Positions 9,647-19,947 of a stretch of DNA of 64,000 nucleotides are shown here, piece by piece. The position numbers and the translations under genes were made by a program. Within the stretch, counting starts at the first letter, position 1, and the number at the start of each line of letters is the position of its first letter. Under the pieces are notes generated by a model that saw only the letters and a program-made list of their open reading frames with translations, made no database searches and was not told the origin of the DNA. The stretch comes from Adenophora triphylla var. japonica (taxonomy: Eukaryota; Streptophyta; Magnoliopsida; Asterales; Campanulaceae): positions 402,387 to 466,386 of the forward strand of contig JAFEMH010001490.1 in the NCBI GenBank assembly GCA_022495995.1. Direction: 5' to 3'.

Positions 9647-11060
9647 TTATTACCAATTTTGTCCAAAAACTATCGGATTTCTTATTACCAATTTTGTCCA
9701 AAACGAAGGCTAAAATGAAATTTGATGCCCAAAATTTCACATCAATCCCATTTAGGTCCCTTCCCATCCCATTTAAATTCATCAACTATTATTTTGAAGA
9801 TCGAACAACTTAACAGAAAATGTCCAAAACTAATAAACTGTCTTCAGCCATCCCTCTATGAAATTACACCTTAAAATCTGAGATTACATCTTAAAATCAA
9901 TTAGTTTTAAAAATCAATTAGTTTTAAAGGGAGTGACTCAAAATATTTATATGTTATATACAAGGTTTGTCAATTATATGCGTGGACATATAATTGGATG
10001 ACGTGTGGCTAGAACATCGTGAGTCTCTTTTGGAATCGCACGTGCGCAGAGGACCACCTTTGATGCCATCTTAAAGCATAATGTTTCACACTAAAATCAA
10101 TTGCTGATAAGGGGAGTAGCCCACAATCATTATATTTTATAGACAAGTCTCGTTTATTCCCGATGTGAGATAATGTTCTATTACACGACCTCTCACGTGT
10201 AGTCGGACTTTGTTAAATACTTACAACTTGTATTGATTGGTCGGGTTGTCATAGGTGACGCAAAAGATTAATCGTATGTCGTTGGGTTTGCACATGTAGA
10301 GAGATTGCTCTAATATCATGATAAAGTTTAAGGTTTTACCTTAAAACCAATTGCTATCAAGGGAAGTAGCCCATGATTTTTATATTTTAAGTACAAGGCT
10401 TATCTAACAAGCCCCCTCACGTGTAGTCGGACTTTATCAAGGCTTACGATGTTTATTTATTAATCGAGTGGCGTGGAACAACATCATGGGTTGGAACTGT
10501 AAACCAGTAACCGGAATTAAAAGTAATAAATAAATGGAACCGTTAGAACTTAGAACCGTGAAACCGAAACTGGAAATCGGCGGATAGAACCGTGAATCAG
10601 GAATCGGAATTACACGATTCGAATACGGTTCCCCTTCTTCCACATAATCGGGAATGGGGAACCGAGAACCGTACCCGGATAATGGCGGCGGCTCGGGTGG
10701 TGGTGCAGGGAGGAGATGGAGGTGATGGCAGCAGTAGTGGTGACAGGGGTGGCGGTGGTGGTCATAGCATCATGGGTGACGGTGGCAATGGCTGTACAAA
10801 TAAATAACAGAGGTAGAGGGATTTGAAATAAAAATGAAATTCTTTTATATTGTCGTGGTGGTTGTAGATCTACATTCCCTGGCCTTTGTACCAAAGAGCC
10901 ATTGTCCCACCTGACTGACTGACCTAGCGTAGTCCCAAGCTCCACAACATTAATATAAACTTCAATCCAATTCATTATTCAATCTTTCACAATAAATTCA
11001 ATCAATATAAACTGAAATACACATTTACTCAAATATCTGATGATGATTCTGAGTAACTAC
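9647..11060. other. intergenic, degraded repeats, 3' flank of the BLT-like gene
   Basis: 9880-10440 holds two or three worn copies of a unit with TTAAAATCAATT..GGGAGTAGCCCA, TATATTTTAT..ACAAG and CTCACGTGTAGTCGGACTTT, a common plant repeat. 10600-10810 is a GGT/GGC-rich low-complexity stretch whose frames are not gene-like. About 10850-11060 is likely the 3' untranslated region of the BLT-like gene. Confidence 0.5.
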
Positions 11061-11876
11061 TTACCTCATGATAAGCTTGTTGGATCGAATAGGGCTCTTA
11101 TGTTTCAGCAGTATCATTAGCTGTGCCTTTTGACACTCTAATTTCGTACCCAAATTCCGACTTTTCAATCCTATTGCTCTTGGAAATTCCACAAACCCTT
11201 TGATACCACGTTTAATATGAGGATTTTCAGCCTCTGTTGCCTTTTTCTGAATTGGTGGTATCACTCCATTGTTGTTGCTTTTAGGCTGCACCTGATCGTT
11301 TTTGGCCTCCATTTCCAATAGCTTCTCTTCTAACAACAACTTCGCCTCCCCCAGTTTCATCTGAACCCTTTCTTCTCTCATTACTTCAGCCACATGCAAC
11401 ATCTTTCTTTCTTCTTCAATCTCTCTCTTCAGTTTACTCATCTCTGTTTTATTGGTTGATATCTCCTTTGCAAGCTCCTCACACACTTTCTCCAATGCTT
11501 CTCTTCCCTTTCTCTCCCCCGCCACTTCTTTTACCAGCTTTTTATTTGCACTCTCCATTTTCTTTCTTGCCTTACGCTCATGATCCAGCTGGGCTTTCAA
11601 TTCTACTATTTGGGCTCGAGCCACATCCAGCTCTGATTCCATGAATGGCTTGATGAATGTTAAATCCCAGAAAGATGCAGCAATTTTACGAGTGGATACA
11701 GGCAAGTGGAGCTGATGAATTCGCTTACTGTTCTTCTCTTCTTCTTTTTCTTGTACCACCTCCAACTCCTCTTGATTTTGTTGGGGTAGTGGTGAAGTAT
11801 AAAATGGGTTCTCGTAGAGTTTCCAGGTAGGGATGGGGTGGTGATTTTCTCTGATCACCATCATCATCTCCTCCAT
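11061..11876 (-). CDS. BLT: BRANCHLESS TRICHOME-like protein
   Basis: A single-exon frame of 271 residues. The N-terminus has the family phrase TWKLYENPFY (about 17-26), then RKIAASFWDLTFIKPFM (about 63-79). Residues 80-190 form one long coiled coil (ELDVARAQIVELKAQLDHER, then KVCEELAKEIS, LKREIEEERKML and REERVQMKLGEAKLLLEEKL). The C-terminus carries the conserved block NPHIKRGIKGFVEFPRAIG, then KLECQKAQLMILLKHK. In Arabidopsis BLT is a coiled-coil protein needed for trichome branching and endoreduplication control, working with STICHEL. Length and both conserved ends are complete, so the gene looks functional. The start at 11876 is the first ATG in frame before the conserved block. Its true function in this plant is inferred from the family. 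Confidence 0.9.
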   Translation of the reverse strand: MEEMMMVIRENHHPIPTWKLYENPFYTSPLPQQNQEELEVVQEKEEEKNSKRIHQLHLPVSTRKIAASFWDLTFIKPFMESELDVARAQIVELKAQLDHERKARKKMESANKKLVKEVAGERKGREALEKVCEELAKEISTNKTEMSKLKREIEEERKMLHVAEVMREERVQMKLGEAKLLLEEKLLEMEAKNDQVQPKSNNNGVIPPIQKKATEAENPHIKRGIKGFVEFPRAIGLKSRNLGTKLECQKAQLMILLKHKSPIRSNKLIMR

Positions 11877-13260
11877 ATGCGATTCTTATGCTTTTGATAT
11901 GGAAGTTCTAATGTCCTTTTCTTATTATTTATCCCCACTCCACTCTTTGTTGCTTTTACTTTCTTTCTTTCTTTTTCTTTTTTTTTTTTTTTTTGGGGGG
12001 TTGTTTCTAAACGGGTGCTGGTGAGTGGGTAGGCCCATTCTAGCTGTTTAATGGAAAAGGGGGAGAGATATCACATGCACCTCCTTTTGTGTTTAATGAC
12101 TTTGTGTGAAGAGAGGGAAAGGTGAATTGGGCAATTATCCAAGTCAAGCCTTTCTTATCTATCGTTACTATCTTAATGGGAAATACAAAACTCCAGCTTT
12201 GTGGATCGGGAATACATCTCCTTGACCATCCATTAAACGAACTCGAGCTCTGTGGCTCGGGAATAAGCCCCTTGACCACCACACCCCAGGCGTAACGCAA
12301 GCTGCTGCTATACGACCAAAGCTACTTGCATGCTGATCTACTAGCCAAATGGTGGCCCAATTTTCTCCAAACTCACAGCCACATGGATGGTCTCTCAATG
12401 TGACATCGGGGGCCCTTCTCTTTGGTATTTTCTTAAATCATACTACTCCATCCAACTTTGACAAACACTCTCCTTTCCTAAAGTATTCCAAAACTATAAT
12501 GTCCCTACTTATAGACTCAAAACAATTTTCACAATAATATTAATGAGATGAAAAAGCATCAATATGTTGAGGGTACTTGAATTCCTAAATATTAGTTTTA
12601 AAAAACATCGAAAGCGCGGAAACTCATGGAGGAAGTTGAGGACCAAATTATGCCAATATCAGAAATCATTATCTGTGAGATCCGAAGGGGAGATATGGTT
12701 TTGATGCGAAAGGCAGAAATACATGTTGGGTTATGATGATGGATGGATTAGTAGGCAGCACATGAATTAAAGGTTTGAAGATGATGATGATGCCAGTTCG
12801 GAGATTTGGACCACCAGCTTCATTAGACAGCCCCACAAGTAATTGTGGTCAATGACAGGGTAAGAATTTGGGGACATCTCCGCAGCCACAAACCTATTAT
12901 TTCATATGGATATATGCATGCCTCAATGATGAATTCTATGCCAACTAAATGTTTAGTAAACATAAGATAGAAAAGAGAATAGTGTACAACATTCATTACG
13001 TTGTGCTCATTTGGGCTAATATCTGAATCTAGCCTTCTACTTAGCAAAAAACTCCATCTCCCTCCTTCAAATTTCACTGCCATTTTGTAACTTTAGTTCG
13101 AGAATTTTTTTTTAACTTTACTTCGAAAAAATCATTTTCATCCACTAATGCAATAAGTTAATCAAATCTCTTTTAGAAATCAAAGCAGAATAGAAAGCGG
13201 CTGCAACAACTCATCTTGACAAGTGTAGAATACTACCAGGGATCTTTTGGTACGGAAGCT
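11877..13260. other. intergenic, upstream of the BLT-like gene
   Basis: Holds a CT-rich leader and a long T run (about 11971-11993) upstream of the BLT-like start, then a short doubled phrase (TGTGG-TCGGGAATA..CCTTGACCA at 12200 and 12250). The frame at 12823-13083 on the minus strand has no recognisable domain and I do not count it as a gene. No RNA gene was found. Confidence 0.5.
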
Positions 13261-13909
13261 TGAATGGAAATGAAACTAGAAAGGAGATGTAATGGTCATT
13301 CTAGCCTCTGGTCAAAAACTTTCTATGCTACCAAGGAAAGGCTAATCCATGCTTCAAGAGATGGAATGGCCATTCTAGATTTTTACTACTACTTCCATCC
13401 TGATGCTGGAGAAGACGGTGGCCCAGGCGGGCGCCTCACAGCCACCAGGCGGCCGCCTCTCGAAGGTTCAACAGGGGGGATTTCTTCTGCCGGCGAGGCG
13501 GGCGCATCACATCCTTCAGGCGAGCGCCTCATTGGACGACAACAACACATCGCCTTTTCTGTACTCCAGGCGGCCGCATGGATTTGCACCGGGCGAGCGC
13601 CTCAAACCTCGGATGGATTTTCCTTATTTAATTGGTTATTCCGTTTTGTTTCAATCTTGCTGAATATTTGGTATCTTAATAGGGTATTTTAGTCCTTGGT
13701 TTTATTATTTGGTTTTAGGGTTTAGAGATAGTATTTAAACATCTTTTAGGCTTTGTTAAACTCAGCTTTTGATTAATTAAATTGAAGAGTTTTCTCTCTT
13801 TTTTCTGGTGGAATCCAGTTCTTGTGTTTGAGGGTTCTTCGCTTGAAGGATTCTTGTGTTTAGTGCGCTAAACACGAATCTATCGTGCTTCCGTGCTGCG
13901 TCACATTCC
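13261..13909 (+). mobile_element. probable solo or partial LTR with GC palindromes
   Basis: Contains the palindrome cluster 13425-13603, then an AT-rich segment with AGGGTTTAGAGATAGTATTTAAACATC (a likely TATA/transcript start region, about 13716-13742), a GAGTTTTCTCTC leader and an end ...GTGCGCTAAACACGAATC..GTGCTGCGTCA near 13911. This order (repeat cluster, TATA, short leader) is that of a plant LTR, but I see no matching second copy, primer-binding site or target duplication in the window. Start coordinate is approximate. Confidence 0.4.
13425..13603. repeat. six AGGCG-NN-CGCCT palindromes
   Basis: Copies at 13425-13437 (GG centre), 13447-13459 (GC centre, fully palindromic), 13496-13508 (imperfect), 13518-13530 (AG centre), 13568-13580 (imperfect) and 13591-13603 (AG centre, first base changed). 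Arms AGGCG/CGCCT stay fixed while the two-base centre varies. The density of CpG is far above the surroundings. Confidence 0.8.
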
Positions 13910-13994
13910 AAAATAAATGTCCAAAAAAATTTCAAATTTGCTCTTGATCAAGAGCAAATTTGTTTTTGGACATTCATTTTGGGACAGAGGGAGT
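13910..13994. mobile_element. small palindromic Stowaway derivative
   Basis: An 85-bp near-perfect inverted repeat: CCAAAATAAATGTCC at the left mirrors GGACATTCATTTTGG at the right, with AAATTTGCTCTTGATCAAG at the centre. The right end GGGACAGAGGGAG plus TA is Stowaway-like; the left terminal bases are lost or worn. Confidence 0.65.
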
Positions 13995-14388
13995 AAAATA
14001 AACATTCTACGTGAAATGAGGTTTCCATTATTTATTACAAAACCCCCCATGAAATGGGCAAGTATGAGTCCCCATTCAATGTAGACCGGATTACTCCATA
14101 CCAGACTATCCCTAAGAACTAGGATAAAAGACTATAATACAAACAAGGAGTACCAGGGAGCAAATGTAGCCAGGGCAAATAGTAGCCAAATACCAAGGGA
14201 ATATTTTCTGGAGTAATAAATTGAATCTTAGCAAGCCCTCAATACCACCGAATCATTGCCATTGTCAATAGAACTTATGCAAAAGGACAGGGCTCAGGGT
14301 CAACTATTGTAATGTACACTTTAGCAGCCCCAGTAGATTTCTCACCAATATGGCTTATTTGATGTCATTACATATACTCATCCGCATA
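13995..14388. other. intergenic, no feature seen
   Basis: Moderately AT-rich sequence between two MITEs; no open frame, palindrome or RNA gene that I can support. Confidence 0.5.
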
Positions 14389-14639
14389 CTCCCTTCGTCC
14401 TAAAATGATCATCCCACTTTTTTTGTCATTACTATGAATGAACTTTGAGCAATTATATTAGATTGATTTAAATATCCTAATGAAAATGTAAAACTAGTTA
14501 ATGATAGTATTCCTGATGTTGTATCAATTATAAGTTTTAGATTTTCATAAGTATAATTAAATTAACCTATAGTTATTGCTCAAAGTTCATTCGTAGTAAC
14601 GACAAAAGAAATAGCAAGATCATTTTGGAACGGAGGGAG
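14389..14639. mobile_element. Stowaway-like MITE, family A
   Basis: 251 bp with ends CTCCCTTCGTCCTAAAATGATC and the complement GATCATTTTGGAACGGAGGGAG, flanked by TA. The sub-terminal phrase GAATGAACTTTGAGCAAT is mirrored near the other end, so the whole element is close to one long inverted repeat. The element at 33656-33907 is the same family. Confidence 0.9.
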
Positions 14640-15316
14640 TATTATTTTTTAGCATGCTATAACATGCAGTTGCATTGCATCCATTTACAATATTTATTGC
14701 AAGACAAACGCAATCAAGGAAAAATTCTACATCCACTAGGTACATCCCTTTATTATATAGTTATGAAAATAAGAGGCTACTCAAGGGGGAGTCTTCATTT
14801 CAAGTGAGTAACTAACACATACATGGACTTCAGAAACCCATATAAGAAGAGAAACCCCCAAACATCTTTCCTAATCTAACAGAATCACCCCCCCCCCCCC
14901 CAAAAAAAAAAGGGGGGAGTAGCTTTTTAAGGTCAAAAGAAACTTTATTAACTGAGAGCCTTTTACAGACACCAACATTATTCATATCACCAGCTTATGC
15001 AATGTTTTAATTATCTTTTCACGAGATAACGAATAAGCATCCTACCATCAAAGTATTTAAAGTATTCACTAATATAACCCAAATAGCTTGAAGACAAGCA
15101 AAATGAACGAAGCTTTGAATTTTATGCAAATATCCAGAAATGCTACTTACAAAACTGTATAACTGGAAATCTAGCGCAGGGCAACATACACAGAAACGAG
15201 AAATATAAAACAAGAAAAAGAGAAACAGTCTACTAAACATTTGGTATTGTAGTTATGGTATCTACCTCAAACACATCATGAAGAAGGCCACGGCTTAATG
15301 ATCTTTCGGAAACAAA
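14640..15316. other. intergenic, 3' flank of the GPR107-like gene
   Basis: Contains a homopolymer block C14-A10-G6 at 14888-14917 and then the likely 3' untranslated region of the downstream gene (about 15000-15316). No gene is supported. Confidence 0.5.
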
Positions 15317-16663
15317 TCACAATTCGAATTCATCTTCAAGTTTCAATGCCTCAGCAGCAGCTTCCTCCTCTTCATCATCAATGGCAAAGTATGGGTTGTG
15401 TGCCTCTGGCTTAAATTTGAGACCAGTAAACACGTAGAAAGCAAGAGTTGCGAGCTCTGCAGCTACCACACTAGTCCAAAGATATCTATATGAAGTAATA
15501 GTCTCCAGAGCATAAACCACAACCCTGGTAAAGTAAATATAGCAAATAACCACAACATAGTACTGTCTAAACAAAGTCAACTTCATCAAATTCACAGCAG
15601 CTTTCCCATCAGTCCTGGCTGCTTCACGCAAATTCTTGATCGACCACACGATCGGGAATAAAACGGCGCAACAGCAAACAACATCAACCAGCAAGAAGAT
15701 TTGCTTCCAAGTGATCCAATCCTGACCATAAGGACCGGTCTCATCGATCACAACCTGAGCAATGTTAGCAACGACCTGGAGCGGGATCACAATCATCAAA
15801 ACTTTCTTCTCTTTGTCTTGCAAATACGGTTTCAAAAACGACCAACCAGTGCCGATCAATACAATCAGTGTAAACAGAGTGATTCCTTTCAGAAAACTGA
15901 ATATATAAAACAAAATGTCCCAGCCATGGGCGCTACCGGTCCGCTTAATGTAGGATTTATCCTCAGCCTCACACAAAAGATTCAAAGCCTTAAGAAGTAC
16001 GACAGCAAGCATGAAGAAATGAATTCCGAAAACAGTTAAGCGCTTTTTGTAAAGAAAGTAAATCCAGGCGGTGGCTAAACTGCAGTAAATGATAGAGAAT
16101 AAAAAGTAAACCCTAGGGAGAATAGTTTTGCCAGCGGACAAGTAATCGCGGCGGCCGGACTTTCCATCGAGATTGTACATAGCGGATCGGACATCCATTG
16201 AGATCTTGAGCTGAGGAAGACAGTTAGCGAAGACCAAGGTGAACTGATCGGAATCGGTGACGAGGTAGAGGTGGTTGAAACTGGAATTTCCATTGAGAGA
16301 ATCGAAGGTGTAGACGAGCTTGATGAGGTTGGATTGAAGAGCACAAGTGATTTCGGCTTCCTCGATTTGTTGAAGAACGTGGAGCCATGAATCCCTGGTG
16401 CAGAGGAAGAAGCCGATGTTGGTGAGGTCGAGGTTAGGGTTAGAAAGGGAAATTTTGGAGACGTTGAGCTCGAGATGTCCAGTGTGAGTGAAGCCGAACT
16501 CGTCGAAGGGGATGATTGGGCGGTCGTTGGATCGGATGTCGGAGAAGCGGATCTCGGAGAAGGTGAGAGTGGCGATGGATAGGAGAAGGAAGAGGAGGAG
16601 GAGAAGGGAAGAGGAAGAGGAGGTCGGCATGGCTATGGGAGATCTGAGAAGGTCTCCGATCAA
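15317..16663 (-). CDS. GPR107/CAND7-like seven-transmembrane protein
   Basis: A 448-residue intronless frame. Residues 12-36 are a signal peptide (run of S and L ending TLTFSEI). Residues 37-185 form a lumenal or extracellular domain with the family phrase FGFTHTGHLELNVS and paired cysteines. Seven hydrophobic segments follow: YFLFSIIYCSLATAWIYFL, then FGIHFFMLAVVLL, ILFYIFSFLKGITLF, MIVIPLQVVANIAQ, IFLLVDVVCCCAVLF, YYVVVICYIYFTRVVVY and TSVVAAELATLAFYV. The C-tail is acidic (DDEEEEAAAEALKLEDEFEL). This is the lung seven-transmembrane (GOST) family. In Arabidopsis the members are candidate G-protein-coupled receptors CAND6/CAND7; in animals GPR107/108 act in the Golgi. The second ATG at 16630 puts the signal peptide at the very N-terminus and may be the real start. 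Confidence 0.92.
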   Translation of the reverse strand: MIGDLLRSPIAMPTSSSSSLLLLLFLLLSIATLTFSEIRFSDIRSNDRPIIPFDEFGFTHTGHLELNVSKISLSNPNLDLTNIGFFLCTRDSWLHVLQQIEEAEITCALQSNLIKLVYTFDSLNGNSSFNHLYLVTDSDQFTLVFANCLPQLKISMDVRSAMYNLDGKSGRRDYLSAGKTILPRVYFLFSIIYCSLATAWIYFLYKKRLTVFGIHFFMLAVVLLKALNLLCEAEDKSYIKRTGSAHGWDILFYIFSFLKGITLFTLIVLIGTGWSFLKPYLQDKEKKVLMIVIPLQVVANIAQVVIDETGPYGQDWITWKQIFLLVDVVCCCAVLFPIVWSIKNLREAARTDGKAAVNLMKLTLFRQYYVVVICYIYFTRVVVYALETITSYRYLWTSVVAAELATLAFYVFTGLKFKPEAHNPYFAIDDEEEEAAAEALKLEDEFEL

Positions 16664-16908
16664 TTAACAAAGAGATCAACTACTGTTGCAGTTGGTGGTA
16701 GGGGTTAGATTAGATTAGATTAGATTAGATTAGATAGACCGTTTTCTTGTTAAGTTAAGACGAAGCTTCCGGCCTGCAATAACTTATTTTTTATTTTTTA
16801 CAAAATCAATTTCAATAATATAATGGAGTTAAAAAAAATGAGTATTTAGTTTTAATAATTTGTGTCCCCTCCCTTCCCAAATAACTTACATTTGTAAAGG
16901 AAAAAGAC
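16664..16908. other. upstream region with (TTAGA)6 repeat
   Basis: Putative promoter of the GPR107-like gene. A pentamer repeat TTAGA is present six times at 16705-16734, close upstream of the start codon. Otherwise AT-rich, nothing else recognised. Confidence 0.5.
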
Positions 16909-17496
16909 TTATATGAGAATAAGAATATCCGTCTCATTTATGAGACGGGTCGGATCCATGACTCATGACTCGCCCAACAAAGACTTATATGAGAACAAGA
17001 ATACCCACTTCATCCATGAGACGGGTCGAATTCATGACCCATGACCCGTCCAATTTTTTTTTTTTTTGCTCCAGGACTCATGGGTCCGACCCTGACACGT
17101 GGCAGCCTCTCATAGGCTCAAAAAAAAAGTTTTTTTTAAAAATTTTTAAATTTTGTTTTTTTTTTTTCGGTTTGTGAAAAGTAATAGTTACTATAACATA
17201 ATGTAATGATTGTATGCATATAAAATAATAGTTTGTATACATTAAAGTAATACATATATACAGAAAAGTAATAGTGTTTTTTCCTATGTTTTCTTCGTTT
17301 GGCAAAAGTAATACTTATTATAACTAAAAGTAATACCTATGAGAGGCTACCACGTGTCAGGGTCGGACCCATGGGTCCTGGAGAAAAAAAAAATTGGCCT
17401 ATAAAAGGCTGTCACGTGGCGGGTAATGCCCCATGGGTCATGGGTCGACCCGTCTCATGCATGAGACGGATCTCCTTGTTCTCACGGGAGACCACC
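16909..17496. mobile_element. fold-back (long inverted repeat) element
   Basis: The left arm (about 16979-17122) contains CATGAGACGGGTCGAATTCA, GGACTCATGGGTCCGACCCT and GACACGTGGCAGCCTCTCAT. The right arm (about 17338-17480) carries the complement, ATGAGAGGCTACCACGTGTC, AGGGTCGGACCCATGGGTCC and GACCCGTCTCATGCATGAGA. The left arm is preceded by a 66-70 bp partial duplication of itself (16909 onwards). The right arm has a short inserted phrase near 17400-17430. The centre is AT-rich with several AAAGTAATA phrases. Non-coding; possibly a Mutator-type fold-back. The Tekay element inserted at its right tip. Confidence 0.7.
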
Positions 17497-19851
17497 AGTA
17501 ACGACCCTAACCTAGGCACTAATTTAACATCATATTGTGTGCTTTTAATATTATTGTTAATATTACGTGTTCATTTTTATATACTTGATTTCTTATATTA
17601 GGATAAAATGATAGGAAAATAAAATAATGTTCTAGGAAAAAATATAAAAATAGAAAATAAATAAAGTAATAGGGTGAAGTGGTAATAAAATGGATAAATA
17701 AAATGTTATGAGTTGGGAGGGTATTTTAATTTGGTTGAAAGAGTTTTTATGGAAGCATAGGGTGAGGGGGGGACCAATTCCCCTAATTCCCTCTCCTTTC
17801 CCCTCCCAAGTCAAGGCTACCCATACCTTCCATACTTTTCCCTTACACTTTCCATACTCCCTCTATTCACCTCCATCATCCTCCTCATTTCTCTCTAACC
17901 ATTTTCCATGGAAACCCCATTGTAAAACCCACCTCTTCTCAAGCTCCTATCAAGTTCATTCCTTTTCCATTTTTAAATCCAAGTGTACTTTTGTGATTGG
18001 TGCATCTAAGGGAGTTGATCAAGCCAAGAAAATCCTCATTCCATCTTGTAATTGCTAAGGTGAGTTATTATGACCCTTCCCTTCTTTAAATGTTCATGAA
18101 GATTAAATGTTGTTATTGTTGTTCTAATGACTATTTGATGCTTGGGGAAAACCTTCTTGGATTGAGGAATTTGTTAGTTTATAGAAAATGTTGTGGTTCA
18201 TGGAAGTGGTAATGATCTAGGTTTAGGGCATGGTACTTGGGAGATTAAATGAGTTAGAAGGAAGTAACAAAGTTAGAAATTTCCTTTAGGTTCATAAATT
18301 AGAAGGCACTTGGGAAATTGTTGTTGTTGCTGCTGCTGCTACCTGTTCTGGGCCGAGGCACGAGTCGTGCCCCTTGGCACGAGTCGTGCCCTTGGCCAAA
18401 TCATGACCACGAGTCGTGCCTATGAGGCCAAGTCGTTCTGAGTAACTTAAGGGAATGAGCACGAGTCGTGCCCTGAGGCACGAGTCGTGCCATGTGGAGG
18501 TCACGAGTCGTGACCTGGTTAAAGGGAAGTCGTGCCTTGTTTGGGGACGCCAGAATCAGAGAAGGGTCAAATGGGCACGAGTCGTGCCCTGGGGCACGAG
18601 TCGTGCCCTGGCCTGGTTTCTCACATCAACTTTAGAGCTGTTCAAACCCAATTAAACTTGAACCAAAATGAAATCTCTTTAACCTAGATTAAAGTAGAAT
18701 ACTTTGACTACACAATGACATTTTAAGTGATCAAAATGGAATTGGAGAAGTACTTTAAATGTTGCTTGGAAAACGCTAGTTAACCTAGTTTGGTAACTTG
18801 ACAAATATGATCCCAACTTGGTAGATTTAACTTGGACCTTTAAAGAGGCTATGTATTATTGTATAATGACCTTGTAGGATGGATTGATGATACTTCCTTA
18901 CCTTACTTGAGTTCATTTACATTGTTTATATTATGCATAGTGTGTTGAATAAATGTTGCACTATGATATTGGTTGGACATGAGTATATTTTACCATGTTG
19001 CTATATTGTTATCCCTTTTTGTGGATTATGTTTCAAGTAACTATTATGTGCTTGATAATGTGTTAATCACCGATGTTGGGGTATAACATAATACGATCAA
19101 TTATGGAAGTGTGACCTAATGTGATCGGATTATGTTATATTCATGACCGTCCCCTCCCCGCGCCACGTGCTCCGGGGTTATAGCATCTGTAGTGAGCCAA
19201 AATCCTTACAGAGTTGCTACTATCTTATATGGTTCCCTGAGAAACGGGTCTTATAAGATGTGAGTATTGCTTAAGCAGCTCACCTAAGATTGGAATATTA
19301 TATCCAATGTTGTACGACTATTGTTCAGACGGAAAAAGGTAAACCGAGGTAATGAAAGGTGTTTACAGCTTTTCCAATGTGTGATATGCAACTTGTTATG
19401 TGTTGCATCTTATTTGGCATATTGCTGCATTCATAATAGCTTGTTGAAATTTATTCTCACCCCTCTCCCTTTAATGTTTTTAGATCCCGAGACAGGCGGA
19501 CCGGCCAAGTAAGGACGGAAAGGAGTTTGGAAGTAATATTTTGGGTATTGTCGGGGTACGTATAGGTTGGCGTAGAAAGTATATTTTGGTATAGTTCCTT
19601 CATGGAGTTTGTAATTATAAACTTTCGTTTCTACGTTATAACCACAATCTTTTGTAATTAAACAGTTGAATGTTTTCAAAGTTGGTCAACTCCTCCTCCA
19701 ATGTGGAGAGGAGTGGAGTTATTTTGAAATGGATATGTTAAGTATGTTTATGTTTGAAGTTTAAATCAAAGTTTTAAAAGTTTAGGAATATTTGAGTTAG
19801 TTTGAGGCGCTCCAAATGGACACGTGTAGGTTCCTGGGTCGGGTCCTCACA
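17497..19851 (+). repeat. Tekay 5' LTR
   Basis: About 2355 bp, starting AGTAACGACCCTAAC (first T of the TG mutated to A) and ending GTCCTCACA. Contains the palindrome cluster 18357-18607. Frames within it, such as 17708-18058, are also in the 3' LTR and have no known domain. Confidence 0.92.
18357..18607. repeat. eight GGCACGA-G-TCGTGCC palindromes in the 5' LTR
   Basis: Copies at 18357-18371, 18376-18390, 18406-18420, 18459-18472, 18477-18491, 18499-18515 (GGTCACGA version with matched change in both arms), 18574-18588 and 18593-18607, with a half copy near 18527. Arms are 7 bp around one central G. The change from GGC..GCC to GTC..GAC in the sixth copy is compensated in both arms. Confidence 0.9.
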
Positions 19852-19852
19852 C

Positions 19853-19868
19853 TGGTATCGAGCTCTGC
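19853..19868 (+). promoter_or_regulatory. Tekay primer-binding site (tRNA-iMet-like)
   Basis: TGGTATCGAGCTCTGC follows the 5' LTR after one base. It matches the usual TGGTATCAGAGC for initiator tRNA-Met in the first seven bases, then differs, so the site appears slightly mutated. Confidence 0.7.
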
Positions 19869-19947
19869 TAGAGTTCTCGGGTAGAGTCTAGCTGAGTGAG
19901 AGTGTGTGATAACTGACGTCGAGTGTTTAATGCAGGAGTTTGTACTA

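Noticed and set aside
10592..10807. Glycine-rich frame
   Set aside because: Made by a GGT/GGC repeat, with frames open on both strands; no start context or domain.
12823..13083. Minus-strand frame of 86 codons
   Set aside because: No recognisable family, no splice continuation.
13264..13692. Plus-strand frame of 142 codons over the GC palindromes
   Set aside because: Open because of GC-rich repeats; frames on the other strand are open too; no domain.
15701..16039. Plus-strand frame over the GPR107-like gene
   Set aside because: Shadow of the intact seven-transmembrane gene on the minus strand.
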